Of a stretch of DNA of 64,000 nt, positions 1 to 11,627 are shown piece by piece. The notes below the pieces were generated by a model. The model was not told the DNA's origin. It ran no database searches and saw only the letters and a program-made list of their open reading frames with translations. Numbering within the stretch: the stretch's first letter is position 1; each line of letters opens with the position of its first letter. The translations under genes were made by a program, and so were the position numbers. Origin of the DNA: Macrotis lagotis. Lineage: Eukaryota > Chordata > Mammalia > Peramelemorphia > Peramelidae. The stretch covers positions 463,316,867-463,380,866 of the forward strand of contig NC_133666.1 in assembly GCF_037893015.1 (NCBI RefSeq). The letters run 5' to 3'.

Positions 1-70
1 CTAAGGTCAAATTTGACCTCAGGCCCTACTGACTCCAGAGTTGGTGCTCTATCTATTGCCTCACCTACTT
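1..70 (-). mobile_element. SINE head, cut by the window edge
   Basis: Reverse of gaggtcaaatttgacctc… gtgctctatctattgcctc; the tail lies outside the window. Confidence 0.65.
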
Positions 71-405
71 GTCCCACAGATTTTTATTATCCTCACAACA
101 ATATTATAAGCTAGATGCTATTATTATTATTATTATCTTCATTTTACAGAGGATCAAATTGAGATAGACAGAGATTGTCTTGCCCAGGGTCACACAGTTA
201 GTAAGTGTCTATGGTCAAATTTGAACTCCATTCTTCTGGGTCCATAGCCACTGTGCCATCCAGTTGCCACATTTGGGTTTGAGTCCTGACTCTTCCACTT
301 AACAGCTATGTTTCTGAAGAAGTTAATTAACGTTTCTGATCCTTGGACTTTTCTGCTCTAAAGTGGGAATAATATTACCCACTTCTCAAGGTTATGAGAA
401 AATAT
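71..405. mobile_element. Two MIR relics, opposite orientations
   Basis: 71-275 is reverse MIR (cattttacagaggatcaaat, ggtcacacagttagtaag). 276-405 is a forward, diverged MIR (cttccacttaacagctatg, aaagtgggaataatattac). Confidence 0.6.
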
Positions 406-408
406 AAA

Positions 409-560
409 GGGGACAGCTAGGTGGTTCAGTAGATAACAGCCTTGGAGTCAGGATGACCTGAATTCAAATGTGGCCTCAGACACTTAATACTTAACTGTGT
501 GACCCTGGGCAAGTCACTTAACCCTATTGACTTGCCAAAAAAAGAAAAAGAAAGAAAATA
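409..560 (+). mobile_element. Type-1 SINE
   Basis: ggggacagctaggtggttc, B box gaattcaaatgtgg, then gggcaagtcacttaaccc, gacttgcc and an A-rich tail. Confidence 0.85.
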
Positions 561-849
561 CATTATAAACCTCAAAGTGTTACATAAAATATGAATTCTC
601 ATTATGGGGTTCAAGAATGAGGAAATACTTTTAAAAGATTTATATGGATTCAAATACTTCTAAAATTCCTCTTTGACTGTAAATAAGAATGAAACTTTAT
701 AGGCCTTCATGACTCAGGCCATATGGAGGTGGTCCAGGAAACCCAAAAATGTTACGGGAATACAGCACAGTGTGGCTGTGCTTTTGTGGTGACTGTTGGA
801 TTCATTTTCTGTGCAAATTGCACAGTGCTCTTTTCAATGCTGTGAGAGA

Positions 850-1091
850 CACACAAACAAAGATAGAGACAAAAAGACAGGCAGAAACGAAGACAAAGAG
901 AGGAACATAGACAGAGGGAGGGAAAGAAAGAGGAAGGAGAGAGAGGGAAGGAGGGAGGGAGAGGGACAGGGAGAAGACAGAGAGACAGACAGGCAGAAAG
1001 AGAGGGAGAGGGAGAGGGAGATAGAGACAAGGATACAGACAAGTCAGAGAGACAGACAGAGATAGAGACAGAGAACAAGAGAGACAGAGAT

Positions 1092-1133
<42 letters not shown>

Positions 1134-1235
1134 GAGAGACTGAAAGACAGAGCAAGGAGGAAACATGGAGACAGAGACAAAGACTTGCATGGTGACAGAC
1201 ACATAGAGAGAGAGAGAATAAAAGAGAGAGAGTGC
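850..1235 (+). repeat. Purine-rich GA/GACA tract
   Basis: About 385 bp almost free of pyrimidines except C in 'gaca' units, with a pure (GA)n at 1094-1126. The long Ser/Leu-rich frames on the opposite strand are artefacts of the repeat. Confidence 0.9.
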
Positions 1236-1439
1236 AATATCCTCACATTAATTTTCAAATGATTTGGCTTGTGTTTTCCATAGAGGAAAAAAGATGATAC
1301 TACCATTCATTTCCTACTTTCTCCTGTACCTGAAGGTCATACCTGTACCTTTTGTCATTCTCAATACAACCAACTTAGGGCAGTGTTACTCTCCTGCAAG
1401 GAAGCCAGACCTCTGACACCCCTCAATATGGTTCACAGA

Positions 1440-1523
1440 ACAACAATGCCAATAGCCTGAAACATATACAGTAGCTCAAGGTTTGCAAAACACTTGACCT
1501 ACATTATCTCAGGTAAGTATTTA

Positions 1524-1565
<42 letters not shown>

Positions 1566-1690
1566 CCATTTTACAGATGAGGAAATTAAGGTTCAGAAAG
1601 GTTGACATGATTTGCCCAGAATTTGATGCAACTAGGCAAGTCTTTATGACTCCAAGTTCATCCCTTTTAACTACAATGCCTCAACTGTCA
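1440..1690 (-). mobile_element. MIR with internal (TTA)n
   Basis: gcaaaacacttgacctac, (TTA)n at 1525-1562, ccattttacagatgaggaaa, gatttgcccagaatttg. Confidence 0.7.
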
Positions 1691-3837
1691 TTTAGTATTA
1701 ATGTTTACTTCCAAAGAGCTTAACCTGATCCACAGTAGATAAAGATAGGCTTATCAGTCTTACCCCCTATTCTCCTAAGTCCAATAGTAACATGTCTAGG
1801 ATATAAATAGCTTCTGAGAGGCTCAGGTTGGTTCTAGAGAGGTCTCTAAGGTCTTACAAATATTCATTGAATTGAATACCACACTGGTAATGGAGATGGA
1901 AAGAAAAACCAGGGATCCTAAATCCTAGACAGGGTTGGTTCTCATAAAGATTTTTCAAAGCAGTTTGACATGACATTCCAAAAAATACAGAAGCCAGGGT
2001 CCCTCCTGGTTCTTTGCATCTTTAAGAAATGAAATCCATAACAAACCAGAACAGTCCTTGCTCCATCCTTCAGGTGGTAGAAAGTGGGTCATTTTCTGTA
2101 GCATCTTTCATCTTTATTGGTGCCAATCAACTAGGGAAACTCTCATTGCAGTTTCTCACTATTATTGCTTAAGGTGTCTCAGATGACTTTGATGGGAAGC
2201 AGCAGCTCTATAATAACGGCTGTAGTCAGCAACTTTGCAAAGTTCCTGGCTTGACTTTTTAAGTTAACAGCCTCCTCCTCCATCCTGTAGTTGGGTTCAA
2301 AAATATCTATCTAACCCAACCAAGGCTGGATTCCCAATATTTCCAAGATACAAAATGTTGGCCAGCTGGCCACATTCTTCTAAGAGGGACAAGACCCTTT
2401 ATTTCCGTAGCAGTTTGCTTGGCATTGACTTAGTTTTTCCTTTACTCTTCTCATGTTTCTAGTACTTTTTAAGGCTTCTATTCCCAATATAATTTGCATA
2501 CATGGAAAGAGTTGAGGGGGCAAATGATGAGGGGTCAAAAAAGTGAAAAATGTTAAGGGATTTGAATATGTATCATCAGCCTAAACAAAGAGACTTAGTA
2601 AGTACTGTTAACCATATTAGGGGCATCATTTGTATCCTTGAGTCAGAGAAGAGATCAATGGAATTCAATTTGGGGACTGAGAGTTTGAAACTGTTGGTTG
2701 GGGTGGATAGAGCAGATCTTCACAATGAAGAGCTCTTTTGTGGGATATCTGGGTAGGGGCTAGGGACCTGATGAACAAAACAGAATGCAAGTTGCTTAAA
2801 TGTAGGGATGTTTTATTTTTGTCTTTTTTTTTTAACTCCACGGAATCTTTCACAGAACTTTGTAGGCTATGGTATCCCTATTTTGATCTGAGAGCCATTG
2901 AAGATTTTGAATATGTGGGTATTATGGTCAGATATGTGATTTAGGACTATTAATTCAGCATCTGAATAAAAGATGGATTACAGAGAGGATAAACAGAAAG
3001 CATTAACTAATTAGTGGACTTCTGCAGCTGCCTACTATTCATCAGTTTTCTTGCAAGTGTGATTTTAACAAGGTTTGTTCAGAAAAGACTGCTACCATTA
3101 TCAATCAAGAAACTTTTCTTCTGGTGAGCCCCTTTTCCTTATGCAGGTCCTCTGACCTTTTACAAATGCTCCTCTGGGGTTAAGACCCTTTTGATCCTCA
3201 TGTAGAAAAAGATCTCAGGTTGCCAAGAGGTCTAGCATTCCCTTGCCTTTGGTGAGCCCTACTTATGTGGTTGTTTCAGAGCACCTATTGAGTCTTTCCC
3301 AAGTGGGGAAAAATCAAGATCGTTTGAAAGTTGATTTTTTTTTTCTTCCAGTTGACTATCAGTACCAGTGAAGGTCAAAGATAAGCTCCAGGTTTTGTTT
3401 CTTTTCTGTACTTTTATTATTCTTTGGTTCTAACTCCTCCTTGGGCTCTTGAATCAAGTAGTGGCACCCTTTTGAGAGTTAACCCCCCCAACTCACACTC
3501 ACAGCTTGGTTCCCTTGAGGGATAACTTCCCAGGTTCAATGGATTTTGTGATCCTCAGTGCTAAAACTGTATCTTGGAAGCCCTATCTGGTGTGTTTCCT
3601 TTAATAGTTAGACAAAGGACACAATTAACTCAAGTGCATTTATTGAGTTGGTATAATAAGAACAGTCACTATAAAACATCCTATCCTGAAATCTATAAAT
3701 AATGTATGGTGTAAATGGGAAAACTGAGTAGATACATAGACTATTCTATAAGAGAGGAATCTTTGTGGGAATCACACATGACCACCACAACCAATACTTC
3801 CAGCATTTCAAGGCTCCAACATCTTTTCTCTTTTCAG
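1691..3837. other. No gene recognised
   Basis: Only an R2 relic at about 2860-3000 stands out. Open frames reach 68 codons and look random. Confidence 0.5.
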
Positions 3838-4290
3838 TTCTATCAGGTCCAAGATTTGAACCTAGGTTTTTCTTAACTTCAAATTCAGCATTCTTCCTAC
3901 TATCTCATGCTGACTCCACCTTATAACTCAATAGTGATTATGAGAAACATAGAAACAAAGAATTCTGGAAATGAAAAAGACTTTAACAATTATTAGTGAC
4001 AGAGACAGCTTGACTACTCAGTAGATAGAGAACTAAACTTGAAATCAGGAAAATCTAAGTTTAAATCTATCATCAAAAATTTACTGGTTATGTGACCCTA
4101 GGTAAGTCACTTAACCTTTATTTGTAAAGCACTTAACACAGTACTTAGTATAAGTTTAATAAATGCTCATCTGTAAAATGAAGATAATAATAGCACTTAA
4201 ATTATGGTTATTTTGAGGACAAAATGGGTTATTTGTAAGGCACTTCACAAGCATTAAAACACCATTGAATGCTACTAATATTATTATGAA
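3838..4290. mobile_element. MIR fragments
   Basis: 3838-3925 is reverse (gatttgaacctaggttttt). 3990-4290 is forward (ttatgtgacccta, aatgaagataataatagc), badly decayed. Confidence 0.5.
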
Positions 4291-4638
4291 ATGGTAAAAA
4301 GTTCAATCTCAAGAGATATAAAAAATAAAGAAAAAATTAGTAAGTATGTCATATAAGACAAAAGAATACTGGAGAGAAGAATGCTAGAATCTGTGGGCAA
4401 AATCTGGTCATGGGACAAGGGTCAAAAGAGTGTAGAGAATTGCTAAATAATGGTACATCACTAGAATGTTGGGGTCTTGGTTGAGCTTGCACATCTTCTC
4501 AAAGCTAAAATTGCAATCTCAGATTTTTATCCAAAGTCCCAAGTACTGTCATCAAACATTCATTAAGCATCTTTTATTAATTTATTATATTTATAAATAT
4601 TACAATATTATATCAATGGATATAAACATATTTTTTTA

Positions 4639-4779
4639 GATTTTTCAAGGCAGTGGGGTTAAGTGACTTGCCCAAGGCCACACAGCTAAGTAATTATTAA
4701 GTGTCTGAGGTTGGATTTGAATCCAGGTACTCCTGACTCCAAGGCTGGTGCTCTATCCACTTTGCCACCTAGCCACCTC
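4639..4779 (-). mobile_element. Type-1 SINE with perfect 16 bp target duplication
   Basis: It is flanked by taaacatattttttta at 4623-4638 and 4780-4795. The element reads ggtggctaggtggcaaag on the minus strand and ends in a short tail. Confidence 0.9.
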
Positions 4780-4795
4780 TAAACATATTTTTTTA

Positions 4796-5771
4796 ATATT
4801 AATTGATAATTGATAATTAATGTATTATATTAATAAATATAAATATTATATTTATTTAGAAAATAAAATAGACCATACCCTCAAGGGTCTTATAGTAGGA
4901 TAAAGAAGATTAAAAAGAAAAATAAAAGCCAGTGATTTCAGACTCTATGGATGAAGTCAGACCAGGCAGGATTTCTGTTTGTCAATTTTAGGAGAATTCC
5001 ATTGTAGGGATACCTGCCAGTGTTATGAAGAAAGCCATGGTCTCTGGCCAAAAATTCCCACTGAGAGCCCACAGCAGAATCTCATCATGGGCTTTGACTC
5101 ACTAACAGCCTGTGGCCAAATGAAGCCTGGATGGATGATGAGTGAGGATACCATATTGACAAAGTCAGGGGCAGGCGAGCAGATGGAGGCTCAAAACAGT
5201 ATCAGGCTTCAGACTCTTCTGACAAGCACTAAAACCATCCAACAGGCTGCTTGGCCACACATCTCAGCCCTGCTGCTGATGGCACATTCTATTCTCAGAA
5301 GAGATGCCCTGGTGCCCTTTGCTTGCCATGTCTAATGTGGAATGGCAGGAGAAAGCCTGCAGGTAGAACAGTCTGCAGTGCAGGTGCAAAGTCATACTCC
5401 AAGCGGCTCAGCCATGTTGGGCTTGTCATAGGGAGAGCAGAGATGACAATGAGATGCCGGGGCAGTTGCTACAGAGAACAACAAGGAGACACAATGGTTC
5501 AGGAGGACTAAAGAAAAGGACCTTTGTTCAAGTGGTTGATGCCCAGCTTGAAGGAGTGAGATGTTGATGTCTCTAGATAAAAAACTGTCTTTGACAAAAA
5601 ACCTTGATTTCTGTCTTTTGTTTCATAAAAATAGTTGTTGACAAATTTTGTTTGTTCAGTCATTTCTGGAGCTATACATCCTTGTATATATTTGTTTTAT
5701 TTAAATTTTAATTTCATTGATATAATTAGCTTTCATGTCATCGCATTTTCCAATTATATTGGGAAGTCATC
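4796..5771. other. AT-rich block, then unclassified GC-richer sequence
   Basis: 4796-4860 is TTAAT-rich. 4979-5511 is richer in GC and has overlapping frames of 118 and 86 codons (…KIPTESPQQNLIMGFD…) that match nothing I know. It could be a decayed processed sequence or an unknown repeat. Confidence 0.3.
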
Positions 5772-6003
5772 TGTGTGTGTGTGTGTGTATGTGAAAGAGA
5801 GACAGACAGAGATAGAGACAGAGACACAGAGACACCAAAAGTGAGGGAGAGAAGGAAGGACAGAGAAGAAGAGAGAAATGGAAGATGGGGAAGAGGGTGA
5901 TGGGGAGGGAGGGAAGAATAGAATGAGGAGGGTGAAAAAAAAGAGAGAGAACAAGATGGACAAAAGAGACAGAAATACAGATAGTCACAGAGACAGAGAG
6001 AGC
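5772..6003 (+). repeat. (TG)n then purine-rich tract
   Basis: (TG)n at 5772-5789, then GA/GACA-rich sequence to 6003 like that at 850-1235. Confidence 0.85.
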
Positions 6004-6061
6004 TATTAGAAAAAAATAACCAAACTCATTAAGAACAAAACCCTTCTGTATGCTTCATAGC

Positions 6062-6475
6062 CTCCTGCCTCTCTTTTAAGATATTTTATTATCTTTTCTC
6101 TGGTATCAAGGGTGATTATTATAATCATTCATAGATCATCTTCTTTTTCTGTTCCTTTCATTGTCTTTTTTGTAGATATTGTTCTGTTCTCCTGGTTCTC
6201 CTTACTTCACCCTGCATCAGTTCTAATAAATATTTACCTCTTTTTCTGAATTTCTCATATGCCTCACTTCTTGCTACACAATAACATTTCATTACTTTAA
6301 CATACTACAATTTGCTTAGCAATTCCCACTGAATCCATCCACTTTGTTTCCTGCCCTTGGCTACCACAAAGAGTGCTGCTATAAATATATTTGTTTATCT
6401 GGAGCTTTTTTTTCTGTCTTTGATCTTCTTGGGCTGGATGCCCACTGGTGGGATATTTGAGTCAAAGAGCACGAA
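6062..6475 (-). mobile_element. Old L1 3' fragment
   Basis: The reverse complement has the L1 order: gatgcccactggtggg on the plus strand, ccaccacaaa(g)agtgctgct, and cttacttcaccctgcatcag. Only the ORF2 tail and 3' UTR remain. Confidence 0.65.
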
Positions 6476-6954
6476 CTGTTTATTCACTTTTCTCAAAGAA
6501 TTCCTTGACAGAAATCTTAGCCAGGAGGACTATTCAGAGAAGACTAGCTCATTTTGAAACAAAACCATCCCTTTCCCCAAGACACCCAGGCAAATGATTG
6601 CTAACCATCCTTGATCACATACTTAGTGGCAGAGCCCACCAACAATCTTCATTTTGAGAAAGTATTTCATAAAAGAGATAAAAATCATTTAATAAATGAA
6701 AATGACCTGCTGACATATGAATATGGTGTCTTCTTAGTAGAATATGAACCCCAAATTATATTTTTTCCCCTATTGATGGCAGTAGACTTGGGCTTAGTTG
6801 CCTACTCAGGATTCCTGTCCCTCTTTTGACCAGTAAAATTATCTCAGGGTTGCCTTGTTAAGCTTAGTGCATTAAGATCTTCAAACAGTTTTTCACTTTG
6901 TGGAGTTAATTAGCTTGTCTGTGTCTTAATCCAGGGAAGCTTTGTGGTCTAGAT

Positions 6955-7124
6955 TATGAGTTCATAGGTATATGGCAGGGGATCTGTGAACTTTAATAGG
7001 GAAAAAAAATCCATCTTTATATTCATTAGCCTCTAACTTAAATTCAGCATTTTCTTCAATTATGGATTTAAAAAATATTTTGAGAAGGGATCCATAGGCA
7101 CCAGAGTTCCCAAGGGGTCCTGGA

Positions 7125-7126
<2 letters not shown>
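6955..7126. repeat. Old dispersed repeat, unnamed
   Basis: ggggatctgtgaactttaat… ctctaacttaaattcagc… gagaagggatccataggc… caaggggtcctgg. I recognise this as a common mammalian repeat ending but cannot assign a family. Confidence 0.35.

Positions 7127-7208
<82 letters not shown>
7127..7208 (+). repeat. (CA)18 joined to (GA)23
   Basis: A pure CA run 7127-7162 passes directly into a pure GA run 7163-7208. Confidence 0.95.
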
Positions 7209-7214
<6 letters not shown>

Positions 7215-7459
7215 CCTCCACCCCCCCACAAGCTGATAAACTATTCTGTTTAGCATTTAAAGTTCTTCACATTCTGACACCAACCTACCTTCCCAGTTTT
7301 ATTACATATTCCTGTCCTTCATATAAGTTATGATCCAGAAAAATTGATGTTGCTGTTTCTTAGAGATGACATTTCATTTCCCTTCTCTGGCCTTTGGAAA
7401 AGTGATTCCTCATTCCTGAAGTGTGCTTCCTTTTTACCTCTGCCTTGTTGGAAGGAAGG

Positions 7460-7553
7460 AAGAACTAGGTGGCACAGTAGATGAAGTGCCAGGCCTGGAG
7501 TCAGGAGAGCTGTTTGACTCAGTTTCTAAATTGCTTCTATAAAATGAGGTTGA
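7460..7553 (+). mobile_element. Type-2 SINE fragment, internally deleted
   Basis: gaactaggtggcacagtag to gtcaggagagc, then a jump to ctcagtttctaaattgc and ataaaatgaggttgag. It abuts the next SINE and lies in an L2. Confidence 0.6.
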
Positions 7554-7800
7554 GAAGCAGCTAGGTGGCATAGTGGTTAAAGCACTGGCCTGGGAGTCAG
7601 GAATACCTGAGTTCAAATCCGACCTCAGACACTTAATAATTGCCTAGCTGTGTGGCCTTGGGCAAGTCACTTAACCCCATTGGCTTAAATGAAAAAGAGA
7701 AAGAAATGGCAAACCACTCTGGTATCTCTGTTAAGAAAGTCCCCAAAGGGGTCATAATGAGCCAGATATGACTGCAAAATGACTAAACAACAACAAAAAG
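7554..7800 (+). mobile_element. Type-2 SINE (RTE-like tail)
   Basis: Head aagcagctaggtggcatag. The tail has gaaatggcaaaccactctgg, ccccaaaggggtcataatg and gactaaacaacaac, a pattern shared with RTE/BovB-type LINE ends. Confidence 0.85.
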
Positions 7801-7804
7801 GAGA

Positions 7805-8060
7805 AAAAGTCATCTATTGAGTATCTACTATACACCAGACCTGGTACTGAATACTTTTACAAATATAATCTCATTTAATCCTCCCAACAATGACATTGGT
7901 GCTCTCTTTATCCCCATTTCACAGTTGGGGAAACTGAGGCAGGCAGAAGTTAAGTGACTTGCCCAGGGTTACACAAGCTAGTGTCTTGAGGTCTGATTTG
8001 ATCTCAGGTCTTCCTGAGTCTGAGCCTAGCATTCTACTCACAGAATCACCAAACTGCCTC
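7805..8060 (-). mobile_element. MIR
   Basis: catttcacagttggggaaac, gtgacttgcccagggttac, ggtcttcctgagtctgag. Confidence 0.8.
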
Positions 8061-8165
8061 TGAATGTAGTTTCATTTAAAGATCAGCTCAAGTACTGCCA
8101 TCTTTTACATTTTTCTTGGCCTTTTCTTGATCTCTCCCACCCCACCAGTTGCTAGTGCCTCAATG

Positions 8166-9683
8166 CCCAAATTAGCTTTTTTTTATGTGCAACACATATT
8201 ATGGAGATTTTTGCGCCAAATCCCAAGTTCATTGATGAATCAGATTCCTCCAAAGTATGGCTGCTCAGGTGCTCAGGACTATAGGGTTAGCCATCAGGGA
8301 AGAGGTTCTGTCATTTTATTGCTATATCATAAGCCCCCACTGTTGTGTTTCTCATCAAGATTATCAGTTTGATACCAATTAGCCCAAACATTCAACTTTT
8401 ATAAAGGGATGTTTACTAAATACCTCCAGAGTTAGATGATTTGTACAAAACAAATGATAACCCAAATGATCACCAATACATATAGAATCCAGAGGAAAAT
8501 GGAATCCAACACATGTGGCAAAGGATCCTGAAAAGTCTTTTGCTATGTGTCTTCAGGATGTTCTGCGAGGCTCTCTGTAAACCCTAGGATCTTTCTTCAA
8601 TGAATCTCTTTTGTCCTCAGCTCACAATGTAGACTAACTGCTAGGATTCAAGCATTAATGAAAAAGAACTCCTCTAATACAAGGCATGGGCTCTGGACCT
8701 TTAAAGTTCAAGAAGTCCCTCTCTAGACAAATGGAACAGGGGTAGGGGGGAGGGAAATGTTCAAACCTACTGCATAACTGATATGTATTCTAATTTGATA
8801 AATGTATCTGGGCTAGCATTTTGGATCTTTTCTTAAATGGGATGAGTAATTTGATTGATTTATTCAATCAGCTTCCACCTTTACCCTTCCCCCATTACTG
8901 TTTTAATATTTGCCATCCTCAACAAATCTATTGGAGTGTTTTTGCCAAAGTGCACAGTCCCAAATCTTGAATAGCTCTTTAGAGACTTTGAGAGGTTCTT
9001 CATTATTCTTTTTAATGCTTTTCCAGAGCTTTGCACTAAGTAGTCACAGAAAAAGTTTGTGTGGCCTAATTTGTAATCATCCCTAGAAATTAATATTCTT
9101 CCATTCATCCAAATACATAATGACACAATTTAACAAATAACATTTTATAGTTTTAGTAAGTCAACAATATCTATCTTGCTGCTTCAACTCAAAACAATAA
9201 AGAAAAAAGGAAAGAAAAAGAAAATTAAGCCTCTCTCCTGGGATATGGGGTATATGTAGCAATCCTTGTCCCTTACACAGTTCCTTGAGCATATGGGGCT
9301 CTTATTGAGGGGATATAGGGCCTATAGTCAAGTGGAGGTTACCCTCAGATTAGAAACCAAGCTGATCTGGTTTTTGATGATTGCAAACCAGCTCTGGTTT
9401 GCTGGGGAGTTAGGAAACTTTATTCTCCTCCACTCATATTAAATGTTCTCCCTCTAACCTGTACATATATGAATACACATATGTTTATATGTATTCTACA
9501 TTTATATATTATATATTCTTTAAGAACTCAGTGTATATAAACATATATACACATATACATACAAATGTAGATAATATATTTTCCAATAGAAAGTTAGCTG
9601 TTTGAGGGCATGAACACTTTCATTTTTGTCTTTATTTACTTGATGATTGATTGATGAATACGTTTTTAAATACTTGTATAATT
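8166..9683. other. No gene recognised
   Basis: Unclassified sequence; an AT-rich tatata/cacata patch is at 9480-9580. No repeat family identified. Confidence 0.4.
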
Positions 9684-9929
9684 GGGGCAGCTAGGTGGTG
9701 CAGTGGATGGAATGCAAGACCTTGGAGTCAGGAAGACTCATCTTCCTGAGTTCAAATCTGGCCTCAGACCCTTAGTAGTGGTATGACCCTGGGTCAGTCA
9801 TGTTACCCTGTTTGCCTCAGTTTCCTCTATGAAATGAGCTGGAGGAGGAAATAACAAACTACTTAAATATTTTTGCCAAAATGGGGTCACAAAGAGTTGG
9901 ACACAACTGAAAATAACTGAACAACAATA
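9684..9929 (+). mobile_element. Type-2 SINE
   Basis: ggggcagctaggtggtgcag; tail aatggggtcacaaagagttgg, then actgaacaacaa. The head-to-tail order is complete. Confidence 0.88.
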
Positions 9930-10507
9930 GTGAGGTGCTATTGCCAGGTTACACTTTTCATTTATATTTCTTTGCAGCATCTTAAGCTGCAAAACCTTAA
10001 GATCTGTTAGAGAAGACTCTGGAGCTGATCGCAAAGGTTAAGTCAATACTTCATTCTGGGAAACTATCTACTTTTGAACCACCTCCCAGGAAGTCACTGT
10101 GCCCATTCATTCTAAGAGTAACCAAAATATAAAGATGTATTACTATTATTAATTTTACCCAAGCTATCCCTTCTTCCACAAAACTTCCATGTATGCTATT
10201 TCCAGAAGCACAGACCCAGAAAGTGCCACCCCCATCCTCAGTCCCTTCCCAGCATGGAGGCAGATGGCAGATGCGCTCCATAGATGAACCGAGACTTCCA
10301 CACTTTGGTGTTGTCCTGAAGGGACAGGGTGGCGTGCATTAGGCATAGTTCTTACTGCAATGCAGCAGTCAATGTTCTAGGCTAGAAGGAGAAAGAGAAC
10401 TGAGCGAATGAGTTCATTGTTCAGAAGCTGTAGTCTTGCCAACTCTTGTCTTTTGATGGGAAGGGGGGGTGAGAGAGGAGGGAGGAGGCCGGGCTCATCC
10501 TACCTAC

Positions 10508-10597
10508 CTTGATCTCCTCCACACTTGGCCTGCTTAGCTCTCTTGGCTGTAGCCTGTCAGGCTTGCAGTTTTTGGCAGTGAGGGCCCCGTTTCCCAT
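10508..10597 (-). other. Candidate first coding exon or small ORF (uncertain)
   Basis: On the minus strand an ATG at 10597 opens 30 codons (MGNGALTAKNCKPDRL…RPSVEEIK) ending exactly at a donor consensus, atcaag|gtaggtagg. If unspliced, the frame continues about 29 more codons to a TGA. Upstream on the same strand are an inverted CCAAT (ATTGG at 10659-10663) and a CACGTG E-box at 10715-10720, in a GC-richer, repeat-free island (10200-10830). The start MGNG resembles N-myristoylated proteins, but I do not recognise the peptide and found no clear partner exon at lower coordinates. It may be chance. Confidence 0.2.
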
Positions 10598-10658
10598 TCC
10601 GTGTTGTTGTTTTAAAGAAAGGATCTAGTCAGGAACAAGGTGACTTTGTAGTTATTCC

Positions 10659-10720
10659 ATTGGTCCCTCCCTCCCCTGCTCCCCTTGTAGGGATTTTGAG
10701 GGGGGGTGTTTCATCACGTG
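10659..10720 (-). promoter_or_regulatory. CCAAT box and CACGTG E-box near candidate exon
   Basis: ATTGG at 10659-10663 reads CCAAT on the minus strand. CACGTG is at 10715-10720. Both lie within 130 bp upstream of the candidate ATG in sequence with more CpG than its surroundings. The motifs are short, so this is suggestive only. Confidence 0.2.
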
Positions 10721-11044
10721 GAGGAGGGAGAGGGAGAAGATGCTGTGTCTACATTCACACAAAGGGAAGAGAAATGACTTTCCTTGTGTGTGGAAAGCAT
10801 AGAAGAAACTCAGAATGCATACTTCAGCACTGAATTTCTACAAGGAGCTTCAACCTGAAAATAATCTTCATTATTTGCAAAATATCTTATTTTAGGGTTT
10901 ACTTTTTCCTTTCCAAGGCATTGGAAACTTCATTAGGATTTAGAGATATGGGTACAGTGAAACTCATAGAGCCTGGAGATATGGGGTCAACATTTGGACA
11001 TCCTTTCTAATCCTTTTATTCTACTATTAAAAACTCAAGTCAAG

Positions 11045-11190
11045 GGCAGCTAGGTGGTACAGTGGATAGAGCACCAGTCATGGAGTCAGGAGGACCTGAG
11101 TTCAAATCCTTAAGTGTTTAATAATTACTTAGCTGTGTGAACTTGGGCAAGTCACTTAGACCCATTGTCTTGCAAAAAAACCAAACAAAA
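11045..11190 (+). mobile_element. Type-1 SINE inserted in a MIR
   Basis: gggcagctaggtggtacag to cattgtcttgcaaaaaaacc. Flanks aaaactcaagtcaa and aaaacttaaggcaa (two mismatches) look like its target duplication; MIR sequence resumes after it. Confidence 0.8.
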
Positions 11191-11199
11191 AAGAAAACT

Positions 11200-11295
11200 T
11201 AAGGCAAGATAAATGACTTATCTAAGATCACATAATTAAAAAGTGACAAGAGTCAAGATCCAAATCCAGATAATGTCTTTCCAAGAGAGTTCCAC
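11200..11295 (-). mobile_element. MIR fragment, interrupted by the SINE at 11045
   Basis: gacttatctaagatcacata… ccaaatccagataatg. Confidence 0.5.
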
Positions 11296-11326
11296 TACTA
11301 AAAACAAGGGCAAGGGTTTAATCAAG

Positions 11327-11446
11327 GATGTTATCACAAATGACCTCAAGACCATTACTGAAAGTTAATGATGCTGCAGATAGAGTCACTCTCTAAGTCA
11401 AGTATTATGACAGGTGCTATCTGTGTGATATGAGGTGGAAACAACC
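11327..11446 (+). repeat. Left arm of a long inverted repeat
   Basis: About 120 bp that recurs in reverse at 12551-12676. The shared core is gttaatgatgctgcagatag followed by agtcactctctaa, and the outer ends share gtggaaac and gttatcaca. Confidence 0.85.
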
Positions 11447-11627
11447 TGTGTCTGCTTTCCCAATTGGGATTGTGCAAGGTCCTTCGGGCCTAAGAGAAAG
11501 GTAATTGTCCAAAATCTGAGGATTTTATGGCAGTGACATCAAACTAATACTGAATTCATTTATAGTCCTGGATTAGGCACCTCTGATTTGAATTTGCCTC
11601 CACATTAGTTTAGATTGAATTGTTCTA

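Larger units (their letters stand above)
7240..8165 (+). mobile_element. L2 split by SINEs and a MIR
   Basis: L2 3' sequence at 7240-7453 (caacctacctt, cctgaagtgtgcttcc) resumes at 8065-8165 (gatcagctcaagtactgcc, gctagtgcct). Between them lie two SINEs and a reverse MIR at 7805-8060. Confidence 0.65.

Noticed and set aside
409..560. tRNA gene because of A- and B-box-like motifs
   Set aside because: The motifs belong to a tRNA-derived SINE head; no cloverleaf with acceptor stem, and the sequence runs on into a SINE body and A-rich tail.
752..1306. 184-codon Ser/Leu/Cys-rich frame on the minus strand
   Set aside because: It is the translation of a GA-rich simple repeat; the residues repeat with the DNA and there is no domain.
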